From contig NZ_JAGXFD010000002.1 of the NCBI RefSeq assembly GCF_020148005.1, forward strand, positions 186,001 through 250,000: a DNA stretch of 64,000 nucleotides, given 5' to 3'. This DNA is from Modicisalibacter tunisiensis. Lineage in GTDB: Bacteria; Pseudomonadota; Gammaproteobacteria; Pseudomonadales; Halomonadaceae. The translations under genes and the position numbers were made by a program. Position 1 is the stretch's first letter; each line of letters starts with the position of its first letter. Shown here piece by piece: positions 1-9,528 of this stretch. The notes under the pieces are model-generated. The model saw nothing but the letters and a program-made list of their open reading frames with translations. It made no database searches and was not told the DNA's origin.

Positions 1-53
1 ATCTGCTCGCACAGTGCCGGCACTGGCTGATCCCCTTCGCCACCCCGGCGTAG

Positions 54-77
54 GCCGGGGCGTCGTGACGCCCCGGC
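54..77. terminator. Hairpin just past the fdhA stop codon
   Basis: Two 11-base arms (GCCGGGGCGTC and its reverse complement) are separated by only GT. The element begins seven bases beyond the fdhA stop. No T-run follows on either strand, so it is a transcript-end hairpin or stabiliser rather than a classical intrinsic terminator. Bases 1-53 hold nothing I can assign. Confidence 0.35.
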
Positions 78-83
78 GCTGGA

Positions 84-1277
84 TCACGCCGCCAGACTGC
101 CGTGGGGGTCGATGACGAATTTCTTCGCCACGCCGCCATCGAAGTCGGCGTAGCCCTGGGGCGCCTCGTCGAGGGAAATGACCTGGACATTGACCGCCTT
201 GGCGATGTCGATGCGCTCGAAGAGGATGGCCTGCATCAACTGGCGATGATAGCGCATCACCGGGCACTGCCCCGTATGGAAGGAATGCGCCTTGGCCCAG
301 CCCAGTCCGAAGCGCATCGACAGGTTGCCGTGCTTGGCCTCCTGGCTCTCGGCACCGGGATCCTCGGTGACATACAGCCCCGGGATGCCTACCTGGCCGC
401 CGGCCCGGGTCACGTCCATCATCGCATTGAGCACGGTGGCCGGCTGCTCGTGACTGTGGTTGTGGCCATGGCAGCGCGCCTCGAAACCCACGGCATCCAC
501 CGCGCAATCGACCTCGCGCTCGCCGAGGATGGCTTCCAGCATGTCCGGCATCGGCGTGTCCTGACGCAGGTCGAGGGTCTCGCAACCGAAGCTGCGCGCC
601 TGGTCGAGCCGCTGCGGATTCATGTCGCCGACGATCACGCAGGCGGCGCCCAGCAGACGCGCCGAGGCGGCGGCGGCCAGCCCCACCGGGCCGGCGCCGG
701 CGATGTAGACCGTGCTGCCCGGCCCCACACCCGCGGTCACGCAGCCGTGATAGCCGGTGGGAAAGATATCCGACAGCAGCGTCAGGTCACGGATCTTGTC
801 CATCGCCCGGTCGCGGTCGGGGAAGCGCAGCAGGTTGAAGTCGGCGTACGGCACCATGACGTACTCGGTCTGGCCACCGACCCAGCCCCCCATGTCGACA
901 TAGCCGTAGGCGGCGCCCGGCCGCGCCGGGTTGACGTTGAGACAGATGTGGGTGTTGCCTTCCTTGCAGTTGCGGCAGCGGCCACAGGCGATGTTGAAAG
1001 GGACCGAAACCACATCGCCGACCTTGACGAACTCGACATCTCGACCGCATTCGACCACCTCGCCGGTGATCTCGTGGCCCAGCACCAGCCCCGGTGGCGC
1101 CGTGGTGCGACCCCGCACCATGTGCTGATCGCTGCCGCAGATGTTGGTGGTGAGCACCTTGAGGATCACGCCGTGCTGGCACTGACGATTACCCAGGGCA
1201 AGCTCGGGAAAGGGGAGAGACTGCACCTCGACATGACCGGGGCCCTGATAGACGACCCCGCGGTTGGCTTGACTCAT
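84..1277 (-). CDS. fdhA: Glutathione-independent formaldehyde dehydrogenase (zinc-dependent)
   Basis: The 397-residue protein is a zinc medium-chain dehydrogenase that oxidises formaldehyde to formate with NAD+, without glutathione, in the cytoplasm. Visible features are the catalytic zinc ligands C47 (NICGSD) and H68 (LGHE), the structural zinc cluster C98-C101-C104-C112, and a Rossmann fold around IAGAGPVGLAA. Length and sequence match the Pseudomonas putida enzyme of about 399 residues, including the long insert between the zinc lobe and the coenzyme domain. An AAAGGA ribosome site eight bases before the ATG supports the start. The usual partners of this gene (sarcosine oxidase, purU) would lie off the left edge if present. 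Other zinc alcohol dehydrogenases are less likely because of the extended inserts. Confidence 0.93.
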   Translation of the reverse strand: MSQANRGVVYQGPGHVEVQSLPFPELALGNRQCQHGVILKVLTTNICGSDQHMVRGRTTAPPGLVLGHEITGEVVECGRDVEFVKVGDVVSVPFNIACGRCRNCKEGNTHICLNVNPARPGAAYGYVDMGGWVGGQTEYVMVPYADFNLLRFPDRDRAMDKIRDLTLLSDIFPTGYHGCVTAGVGPGSTVYIAGAGPVGLAAAASARLLGAACVIVGDMNPQRLDQARSFGCETLDLRQDTPMPDMLEAILGEREVDCAVDAVGFEARCHGHNHSHEQPATVLNAMMDVTRAGGQVGIPGLYVTEDPGAESQEAKHGNLSMRFGLGWAKAHSFHTGQCPVMRYHRQLMQAILFERIDIAKAVNVQVISLDEAPQGYADFDGGVAKKFVIDPHGSLAA

Positions 1278-1423
1278 GGCTGGCGTCCTTTGTCGTTGTT
1301 CCTGTCACCGCACCCACGGTGACGACCTCGACCAGCCTAGCCCCGGCGCGAGGGAGGCCACTGTGCTCAGAAAGGCATCGGCATGCCTGAACGAGACAGC
1401 CGCACGACATCCCCCGTCTCGCC

Positions 1424-1726
1424 TCAGTGCCGAAGCAGGTCTTCGACGCTGGCCACCTTGTCATCCATGCTCTGCTCGCGATCGGTACGCGTGCCGACCT
1501 TGAGCGTGGTGTTGATGCGGGGTGCCCCCATGGCGTGCACGGCTTCATGGCAGCGCTTCACCACGGCGAAGACCTCGTCCCACGGCCCCTCGATATTGGT
1601 CCCGTAGGCATGCATGCGATGCACCAGGCCAGCCTCCTCGATGATCGTCTGGCACGCCGCGACATGCCGGGATACGGAAACGCCGACGCCCATCGGCACC
1701 AGGCAGAAATCGACAATGACCTGCAT
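1424..1726 (-). CDS. MTH1187/UPF0045-type thiamine-binding protein
   Basis: This is a 100-residue protein of the MTH1187 (UPF0045) family: small ferredoxin-like-fold oligomers that bind thiamine or related molecules in the cytoplasm. The family pattern is clear, with an N-terminal strand containing the VPMGVG-type motif, the middle YGTNIEGPWDEV and the closing TTLKVGTRTD. An AAGGAG site seven bases before the ATG fixes the start. It is transcribed in the same direction as fdhA, about 150 bases upstream of it, but nothing shows a functional link. Exact physiological role unknown. Confidence 0.8.
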   Translation of the reverse strand: MQVIVDFCLVPMGVGVSVSRHVAACQTIIEEAGLVHRMHAYGTNIEGPWDEVFAVVKRCHEAVHAMGAPRINTTLKVGTRTDREQSMDDKVASVEDLLRH

Positions 1727-1830
1727 GATTCACTCCTTTCGCGATCCGTATGACTGATTGCTCGTGGTCTATGCTGTTGAGCAAGGCTATTGCCACCATA
1801 GACTGAGCCTCTTGCAGGTCGCCAAGTCAA

Positions 1831-1842
1831 TTAGCAAACTAA
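1831..1842. promoter_or_regulatory. SlyA/MarR-type operator upstream of cfa
   Basis: TTAGCAAACTAA matches the known SlyA consensus TTAGCAAGCTAA at 11 of 12 positions and is nearly palindromic. It lies 81 bases before the cfa start codon. A sister site occurs in front of the MarR-family gene at 3980-3991, which suggests that regulator controls cfa. Confidence 0.6.
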
Positions 1843-1923
1843 ACGAGAGCTGTGTACAGCGGCAAGGATTGCCTTGCCCGAAAACCGTATCGCGCAACGG
1901 CGCCCCAGATAACGGAGTTCGGC

Positions 1924-3075
1924 ATGACCAGTGACACTCGCATCGCCCCCATCGCACTGCCCGACACCCGCGCCCGACGCGTCATCGAGAGCCTGCTCGA
2001 CGGCTCGGGTGTCGCGCTGAACGGCACCTCGCCCTGGGACATTCAGGTACACCATCCCGACTTCTTCTCGCGAGTTCTTCACCAGGGCACGCTTGGCCTC
2101 GGCGAGTCCTACATGGAAGGCTGGTGGGAATGCGAGCGCATCGACGAGATGACCCATCGCCTGCTGCGTCACGGTCTCGGCGAGCATGCGCACACCCCCT
2201 CCGAGCGCCTGATGTACAAGCTCCAGGCCGGCTTCTTCAACCTGCAGAGCAAGGCGCGGGCCTACATTGTCGGCGAGGCGCACTACGACCTGGGCAATGA
2301 CCTGTTCGAACGCATGCTCGATCCGACCATGTGCTACTCCTGCGGCTACTGGAAGGACGCCGAGACACTGCACGAGGCCCAGGTGGCGAAACTCGATCTC
2401 GCCGCCCGCAAGCTGGGCATCGAGCCGGGCATGAAAGTGCTCGATATCGGCTGCGGCTGGGGCAGCTTCGCCGAGCATGCCGCACGCCATTACGGGGCCC
2501 ACGTCACCGGCATCACCATCTCTCGGGAGCAGGCCGAACTGGCCCGCAAGCGCTGCGAAGGCCTGCCGGTCGAGATCATCCTCGAGGACTATCGCGATCT
2601 GGAAGGCCGCTTCGACCGCATCGTCTCGATCGGCATGTTCGAGCATGTCGGCCACCGCAACTACCGGACCTATTTCGACACCGTGGACCGGCTGCTGGCC
2701 GACGACGGCCTGTTCGTGCTGCACACCATCGGCTCCAACAACTCCGAGATCAGCGCCGACCCGTGGATTCACAAGTACATCTTCCCCAACGGCATTCTGC
2801 CGTCGATCAAGCATATCGCCCAGGCGACCGAGGGGCGGCTGCTGATGGAGGACTGGCAGAATTTCGGCGCCGACTACGATCGCACGCTGATGGCCTGGCA
2901 GGACAATTTCGACGCTCACTGGCACGAGATCGCCGACAACTACAACGAGAAGACCCGCCGCATGTTCCGCTACTATCTGGGAGCCTGTGCCGGCGCCTTT
3001 CGCGCCCGGGACATCCAGCTCTGGCAGGTGGTCTTCTCCAAGGGGCGGCCGGGTCGCTACGACAGCCCGCGCTGA
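1924..3075 (+). CDS. cfa: Cyclopropane-fatty-acyl-phospholipid synthase
   Basis: The 383-residue SAM-dependent enzyme methylenates cis double bonds of membrane phospholipid acyl chains, a membrane adaptation to stress. The N-terminal lipid-recognition region includes LGESYMEGWWE. The methyltransferase core carries the SAM-binding VLDIGCGWG (about residues 172-180) and ISREQAELA, and FEHVGHRNY is the bicarbonate/active-site segment typical of the family. The open frame extends 24 codons further upstream, but GGAG six bases before the ATG at 1924 and homolog length favour the shorter start. A SlyA-like box lies in the leader and a MarR regulator gene sits downstream, convergent. Confidence 0.95.
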   Translation: MTSDTRIAPIALPDTRARRVIESLLDGSGVALNGTSPWDIQVHHPDFFSRVLHQGTLGLGESYMEGWWECERIDEMTHRLLRHGLGEHAHTPSERLMYKLQAGFFNLQSKARAYIVGEAHYDLGNDLFERMLDPTMCYSCGYWKDAETLHEAQVAKLDLAARKLGIEPGMKVLDIGCGWGSFAEHAARHYGAHVTGITISREQAELARKRCEGLPVEIILEDYRDLEGRFDRIVSIGMFEHVGHRNYRTYFDTVDRLLADDGLFVLHTIGSNNSEISADPWIHKYIFPNGILPSIKHIAQATEGRLLMEDWQNFGADYDRTLMAWQDNFDAHWHEIADNYNEKTRRMFRYYLGACAGAFRARDIQLWQVVFSKGRPGRYDSPR

Positions 3076-3324
3076 ACGGTCGCGGCTGCAGGAAACTGCT
3101 GACTCGTCTTCGGGGTCGAGGCTGACGCGATCTGTGACATGACGCGCGCTTCATTTCGGGCGTATAGCGTGACGCTTTGTGCGGATCCTGTTGCCGATCG
3201 GCGGCAGGCTTCTGCTCCTGGACCAGCGCATGGCGTCACCCGATGCCCCCGATCTCACGCGGGCCGATGCCGCGGAGAGTCCCGACCTTCTGATCTGGCA
3301 TGCCCCGTGCCCGGGGAGAACCGG

Positions 3325-3507
3325 GGCATCACCGAGTACCGGGACGACATCGCCGAATCACTGCTCGAACGTGCCGATCGGCGCGTCTACACCGCCAGGC
3401 GCAACGGTCGCCACCGGGTCTTCAGCCGACCTGAAACTCCGCCGGGCGTACGGGTGGGGACGCAAGAGAAAGTCATGACGGGAGGAGTCGGGAAGCAGGC
3501 TCAATAG
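3325..3507 (+). pseudogene. C-terminal remnant of a GGDEF diguanylate cyclase
   Basis: About 34 codons read like the end of a GGDEF domain: GITEYRDDIAESLLERAD, then RRVYTARRNGRHRVFS, the stretch that normally follows the active site as G-(I/V)-x(n)-LLxRAD-xx(L/V)Yx(A)(K/R)xxGRxRV. No GGDEF motif or any earlier part of the domain exists upstream in any frame between cfa and this point. The open frame ends at a TAG that overlaps the convergent MarR gene by seven bases. It is best read as the decayed tail of a lost diguanylate cyclase gene. The rest of the 425-base gap after cfa shows no gene. Confidence 0.6.
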
Positions 3508-3959
3508 CCTTTCAACCAATGCTCCGCATTCGACTCGATGTGGCACAGCACACGGTGGAACGCCTCGTGATCGGCCGGTGCCAGTCCCGACAGGATCAGG
3601 GTCCTGACCTCATCGGCACGCGCCTCGAGCGTGTTCAGCATCTCACGGCCCGCAGCGGTGAAGTAGATCTGGCGAACACGACGGTCGCCGTGCGGCGTAC
3701 GGCGCACGATCAATCCCTGCTGCTCGACCTGGGCCAGGGTCCGTGACAGCGACGGCAGCTCGACGCCCAGCGAGTCGGACAGCTGCTTCTGGGTGGTGCC
3801 ATCGCCCATGTGGTGCAGCATGAACAGCACCGTCCAGCGCGGCTGGGTCAGTCCAGAGGCGGCAACGGTGCGGTCCACCACCGCCCGCCACAGGCGATGG
3901 ACATGGCCCAGGCGCATTCCCAGCGAGGCATCGGCATCAGGCAGGTATTTAGTTTGCAT
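3501..3959 (-). CDS. MarR/SlyA-family transcriptional regulator
   Basis: This is a 152-residue winged-helix repressor or anti-repressor. The MarR fold is visible: an N-terminal dimerisation helix (LGHVHRLWRAVVDRTVA), the helix-turn-helix around TQKQLSDSLGVELPSLSRTLAQVEQQGLI, and the wing with the family signature DRRVRQIYFTAAG. The core WTVLFMLHHMGDG is SlyA-like. The box TTAGCCAACTAA lies 21 bases before its start codon and a near-identical one precedes cfa, so autoregulation and control of cfa are likely. The effector is unknown; phenolic compounds bind many family members. Confidence 0.87.
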   Translation of the reverse strand: MQTKYLPDADASLGMRLGHVHRLWRAVVDRTVAASGLTQPRWTVLFMLHHMGDGTTQKQLSDSLGVELPSLSRTLAQVEQQGLIVRRTPHGDRRVRQIYFTAAGREMLNTLEARADEVRTLILSGLAPADHEAFHRVLCHIESNAEHWLKGY

Positions 3960-3979
3960 GTCAAATAGACTATCACATG

Positions 3980-3991
3980 TTAGCCAACTAA
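3980..3991. promoter_or_regulatory. SlyA/MarR-type operator upstream of the marR gene
   Basis: TTAGCCAACTAA (reverse TTAGTTGGCTAA) matches the SlyA consensus at 10 of 12 positions and lies in an AT-rich stretch directly before the regulator's start. It pairs with the box at 1831-1842 in front of cfa. Confidence 0.55.
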
Positions 3992-4094
3992 TAAATTATA
4001 CCTAAAACAACTGCCTGCGAAAACGCCTTCTCCTGGCGCTCGCCCAAGCCACCGGCAGCAAACGATAGGAAATGACCCCGGCCAGGCCAGACGC

Positions 4095-4487
4095 TCAGTG
4101 GCTCCGACAGAGCTCCGCCGGGTGAGACAAGCGCTCCAGCAGGTAGCCACGCAGTTCCGGCGCCACGCCCATCTCGTCCAGCGCCGTGGCCATGCAGGCC
4201 AGCCAGGCGTCGCGTTCCGCCGGCCCGATCGGCAGATGGCGATGGGCGCGAGGGATGGCGATCGGCCCGAAGCGCTCCCGATAGCGGCTGGGACCCCCCA
4301 TCCAGCCGATCAGGAAGGTCGCCAGCTTGTCCCGGGATTGGGCGAGGTCGTCAGGGTGCCAGGCACGAATCGTTCGCGCCTCGGGCAGCCGCTCCATCGC
4401 CGCATAGAAGCGCTCGACCAGTTCGACCACCGCGGCCTCGCCCCCCAGGGCGCGCAGTGTGCTGTCACCCACGCCATACACCGTCAT
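4095..4487 (-). CDS. Group II truncated haemoglobin
   Basis: The 130-residue globin has a two-over-two helical fold and probably handles oxygen, nitric oxide or peroxide in the cytoplasm. Support comes from the N-terminal GGEAAVVELVERFYAAM (helices A-B), the central LATFLIGWMGGPSRYRERFG typical of group II (trHbO/YjbI-like) proteins, and the RAHRHLPIGPAERDAWLACM segment that carries the proximal histidine and the conserved helix-G tryptophan. The frame is open 19 codons further upstream, but a GAGGAAAG site just before the ATG at 4487 sets the start. A convergent or operonic partner is not evident; a hydrolase gene follows upstream on the same strand. Confidence 0.88.
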   Translation of the reverse strand: MTVYGVGDSTLRALGGEAAVVELVERFYAAMERLPEARTIRAWHPDDLAQSRDKLATFLIGWMGGPSRYRERFGPIAIPRAHRHLPIGPAERDAWLACMATALDEMGVAPELRGYLLERLSHPAELCRSH

Positions 4488-4559
4488 CGTTTCTTTCCTC
4501 CTCGGCTCGTCGCGCACCAACGGCGAAAAGGGACATTGTGCCAATGCGCCCGCCCCGGG

Positions 4560-5228
4560 TCATGGCGTCGAGCGCTGCGGGGCGAGATGCTCGAGGAACC
4601 ACTGGGCGGCAAGACGCTGCACCTCCTCGAGCTTGCCCGGCTCCTCGAACAGGTGAGTGGCACCGTGCACGGTAACCAGCTCGCAGGGCGCGGTCATCCG
4701 CTCTCGTGCCTGTTCGTTGAGGTCGATGACCTGATGATCACGCCCGCCGACCAGCAGCAGCGTGGGCGCCGCGACCCGCGCCAGGGCCGTGTCGGCAAGA
4801 TCCACCCGCCCCCCGCGCGAGACCACGGCGTACACCGCCTGCGGCCGTTCGGCGGCAGCAATCAGTGCCGCCGCCGCGCCGGTACTGGCACCGAACAGGC
4901 CGATGGCGAGTTCACGGGTCGCCTCGGCCTGGGCCACCCAGTCCACCGCGCCGGTCATGCGTCGCCCGATCAGCGGAATATCGAAACGCAGCTCGCGGGT
5001 ACGCTCGTCGATGACGTTCTCGTCCGGCGTAAGCAGATCGAAGAGCAACGTGGCCAGCCCCAGCGAGGCGAGGTATTCGGCGACCTGGCGATTGCGGGTA
5101 CTGAAGCGGCTGCTGCCGCTGCCATGGGCGAACACCACGATGCCGGTGGCGCCCTCGGGCAGGATCAGGTCACCTTCCAGCCCGACGCCGGCGGCCTCGA
5201 GCGTGACGGTCCGGGGCGAAAGCATCAT
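4560..5228 (-). CDS. Alpha/beta hydrolase (dienelactone-hydrolase-like)
   Basis: This is a 222-residue single-domain alpha/beta hydrolase. The nucleophile elbow GASTG, an oxyanion region FAHGSGSSR, the acid region LLLVGGRDHQV and the terminal ATHLFEEPG with the catalytic histidine are all present. It resembles the hydrolase half that is often fused to phosphoribosyltransferases in actinobacteria and proteobacteria; here it stands alone. The substrate cannot be read from sequence. AGGAGG six bases before the first of two adjacent ATGs sets the start at 5228. It lies between the truncated haemoglobin and a DUF99 gene, all on the minus strand. Confidence 0.82.
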   Translation of the reverse strand: MMLSPRTVTLEAAGVGLEGDLILPEGATGIVVFAHGSGSSRFSTRNRQVAEYLASLGLATLLFDLLTPDENVIDERTRELRFDIPLIGRRMTGAVDWVAQAEATRELAIGLFGASTGAAAALIAAAERPQAVYAVVSRGGRVDLADTALARVAAPTLLLVGGRDHQVIDLNEQARERMTAPCELVTVHGATHLFEEPGKLEEVQRLAAQWFLEHLAPQRSTP

Positions 5229-5352
5229 GGTCGGCCTCCTTGCCGCAGACGGCGGCAGAAGCGGAATTGGTGGGATCACGCGGCCTTGCTTGAGTGTAGG
5301 AACGCCCCGACGCTTCGCTCCAGTGACTCGACTCGACAGCCACCCGCGAGGC

Positions 5353-5931
5353 TCAGGTGCGCCCCCGGCTCTCGCCGCGGGCGATCCCACCGGCGATCAG
5401 GTGGGCGGTGCGCAACGGCTCGGGAATCCGCCCCTCGAGCGCGGTGGCACGGATCGCCCGCTCGGCCTCGCCTCGGCTGAGCCCCTGGCGCTGGACGTAC
5501 ACGCCGGCCAGCGGCTCCATCGGCCCCAGCCGGGCGATGCGCGCCCATTTTTGCGAACCGCCGGGAATGTGCGCGAGCAGGGCCTCGCGAAGCGCCTCGG
5601 GGCGCGGCGCATGGCGGGCGACCACCAGCACCGGAAGCCCCGAGAGACGATGCAGGCGCACCGCATCGACGACATTGAACCCGGCCAGCGCCACGCCCTG
5701 CAGCAGGATCAGCTGCAGCTGCGCGGCAAAGCGCGTCTCGCTCGTCAGGCGCAGCAGCTCGCGGGTGGCATCGAGTCCGTCGCGCTCGACGCGTCCCGAC
5801 ACCACGCCGGCCAGTCGGCGGCCCGAGTACATGGCGCCGATCACGGTCACCGGCCCGCAATGGTCGCGCGCGAAGGGGCAATCGTCGAAGCCGACGATGT
5901 GCGAGAATGTACGCGGCTGGCGAGCGGTCAT
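5353..5931 (-). CDS. DUF99 (endonuclease-V-like) family protein
   Basis: The 192-residue protein matches DUF99, a family with an endonuclease V-like fold known mostly from archaea. Diagnostic pieces are IVGFDDCPF near the N-terminus (position of the first acidic residues), the VTVIGAMYSG strand, ERDGLDATRELL, and ILLQGVALAGFNVVDAVRLHRLSGLPVLVVAR. The catalytic role is unproven for the family; DNA or RNA repair has been suggested from the fold. GAGGGG before the ATG at 5931 defines the start rather than the longer open frame. It is divergent from recQ with about 70 bases between, so a shared promoter region is possible. Confidence 0.75.
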   Translation of the reverse strand: MTARQPRTFSHIVGFDDCPFARDHCGPVTVIGAMYSGRRLAGVVSGRVERDGLDATRELLRLTSETRFAAQLQLILLQGVALAGFNVVDAVRLHRLSGLPVLVVARHAPRPEALREALLAHIPGGSQKWARIARLGPMEPLAGVYVQRQGLSRGEAERAIRATALEGRIPEPLRTAHLIAGGIARGESRGRT

Positions 5932-5999
5932 CGGCGCCCCTCGAGTGACGAATGCCGTTCCCAGCATAGCCCCCGCCGCCTTCACCGCCAGGAGTGGTC

Positions 6000-7973
<1,974 letters not shown>

Positions 7974-8003
7974 AGCGGCCCGAGCACCCCATCGCCCGGC
8001 GGG

Positions 8004-8345
8004 TTATACCTTCTTGACGAACTCCGACTTGAGCTTCATCGCGCCGATGCCGTCGATCTTGCAGTCGATGTTGTGGTCGCCGTCCACCAGGCGGATATTC
8101 TTGACCTTGGTGCCCACCTTCACCACCGACGACGACCCCTTGATCTTGAGGTCCTTGACCACGGTGATGGTGTCACCGTCCTGCAGGAGATTGCCGTGGG
8201 CGTCGCTGACCACCGGCGTGTCGTCGTCAGTCTCGACCGCCCCATCGGCGACCCACTCGTGGGCGCATTCCGGGCAGATCAGCAGGTCCTGATCCTGGTA
8301 GGTGAATTCCGATCCGCACTGCGGGCAGGGAGGCAACTGGCTCAT
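8004..8345 (-). CDS. yjdM: YjdM/PhnA zinc-ribbon protein
   Basis: The 113-residue protein belongs to the family once called alkylphosphonate utilisation protein PhnA. It has an N-terminal zinc ribbon (CPQCGSEF ... CPECAHEW) and a C-terminal beta-barrel-like domain with [15 protein letters not shown] and the ending [10 protein letters not shown]. Its biochemical role is not established; it is not the phosphonoacetate hydrolase. It is convergent with recQ, with about 30 bases between. The chosen ATG at 8345 aligns with homologs (MSxLPPCPxCGSE); the upstream ribosome site is weak. Confidence 0.9.
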   Translation of the reverse strand: MSQLPPCPQCGSEFTYQDQDLLICPECAHEWVADGAVETDDDTPVVSDAHGNLLQDGDTITVVKDLKIKGSSSVVKVGTKVKNIRLVDGDHNIDCKIDGIGAMKLKSEFVKKV

Positions 8346-8460
8346 GAACGATGTCCGATAACAGAAATGAGCGCGCAGTGTAATCGGTCGCGACGCATTG
8401 CCCAACCTGGCTTCCGTCCACCGTGCCGACCGACGCGCATTTGCCGGGTACCCCGACCGA

Positions 8461-9378
8461 TCATCCGTGCCCCGGCCCGACTTCGTCGCCCCACAGCGCC
8501 AGCAGCGTCTCGATGAACAGCTCGGCGGTACTCGAGAGATGGTGATCGTTGCGCTGAATCAGGCCGATGGTGCGCTCGATTCGCGGTTCGGGCAGGGGAC
8601 GCGAGCACAGCGTGTCATGGTCGGCACCCGGCATGGTCAACCGGGGCAGGATGGCGACCCCCAGCCCGGACTCCACCAGCCCGAGCGACGTGGAAAGATG
8701 CTGGACCTCGTAGAAACCGTTGAGGCGAATGCCCTCCGACGACAGCACGTTGTCCAGCAGGGTGCGATTGCCGCTGTCGCGGCTGACGGTGATCATCTTC
8801 ACCGCCTCCAGGTCGGCCCAGGTGATCGTCTCCTTGGCAGTCAGCGGGTGATCGGAGCGCAGCGCCAGCACGAACGGGTCACGCAACAGCGGCGTGAAGG
8901 AGACCTCGGGCAGCTGCGGGCTGATCATGTTGATGCCGAAATCCGCCTCGCCGTTGACCACCCGTTCCAGGCCCTCGTTGGCACTGACATCGAGAATCCG
9001 GATGCGGATCCCCGGCCACGCCTCGTTGAACCGGCGGATCACGCTGGGCAGGAAATAGAATGCCGCCGTGGGCAGGCAGGCGATGGTCAGGGTGCCCTTC
9101 TGGTGCGTCGCCAGTTCGCGGATGCCGAGGATCGACGATTCGTAGTCGTCGATCATCCGGCGGGCCCGCGGCAGGAAGTCGGTGCCGATCGCCGTCAGCC
9201 AGGTACGCCGGGTGGTACGCTCGAGCAACGTCACTTCGAGCGCCTCCTCGAGCTTCTGGATGCGCCGCGACAGCGCGGGTTGTGACAGGTGGAGCCGCTG
9301 TGCCGCCTCGTGAAAGCTGCCCAGCTCGGCGACCTGGACAAAGGCCTGCAGGTCGAGAAACTCGATGCGATGTAACAT
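8461..9378 (-). CDS. LysR-family regulator of the adjacent carboxylate operon
   Basis: The 305-residue LysR-type regulator has an N-terminal winged helix ([36 protein letters not shown]) and a periplasmic-binding-like effector domain. It is divergent from the PrpF-like/tripartite transporter operon, and LysR-type operators lie between, so it most likely activates that operon in response to its substrate. Start codons at 9378, 9393 and 9414 are all in frame without a convincing ribosome site; 9378 ([10 protein letters not shown]) fits family length. The effector is probably an aromatic or tricarboxylic acid intermediate, inferred from context only. Confidence 0.88.
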   Translation of the reverse strand: MLHRIEFLDLQAFVQVAELGSFHEAAQRLHLSQPALSRRIQKLEEALEVTLLERTTRRTWLTAIGTDFLPRARRMIDDYESSILGIRELATHQKGTLTIACLPTAAFYFLPSVIRRFNEAWPGIRIRILDVSANEGLERVVNGEADFGINMISPQLPEVSFTPLLRDPFVLALRSDHPLTAKETITWADLEAVKMITVSRDSGNRTLLDNVLSSEGIRLNGFYEVQHLSTSLGLVESGLGVAILPRLTMPGADHDTLCSRPLPEPRIERTIGLIQRNDHHLSSTAELFIETLLALWGDEVGPGHG

Positions 9379-9419
9379 GGACGATTCTTGCATTGGAATT
9401 GAGCCATTGAACAACTTAT

Positions 9420-9443
9420 CACATTAATGTGCTTTACACATTA
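9420..9443. promoter_or_regulatory. LysR-type operator in the divergent promoter region
   Basis: The perfect inverted repeat AATGTG-CTTTA-CACATT (9426-9442) contains the T-N11-A core of LysR boxes. It overlaps a second palindrome, CACATTAATGTG (9420-9431), so the half-site CACATTA occurs twice, 17 bases apart. It lies between the divergent lysR and prpF-like genes in an AT-rich stretch. Confidence 0.6.
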
Positions 9444-9528
9444 GCAGTTATATTTATTTGCATTTTAGGCATCAAAACAGCGGTGACATGCTCGTTTCAT
9501 GAGTTCTGGCACGGAAAGTGAAACGGCA

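Noticed and set aside
3-53. Possible tail of a plus-strand gene at the left edge ending in TAG
   Set aside because: Only 16 codons are visible and they match no family I can name.
102-1322. Long open frame opposite fdhA
   Set aside because: It mirrors fdhA codons on the other strand. High GC at third positions gives long antisense frames; there is no ribosome site or recognisable domain.
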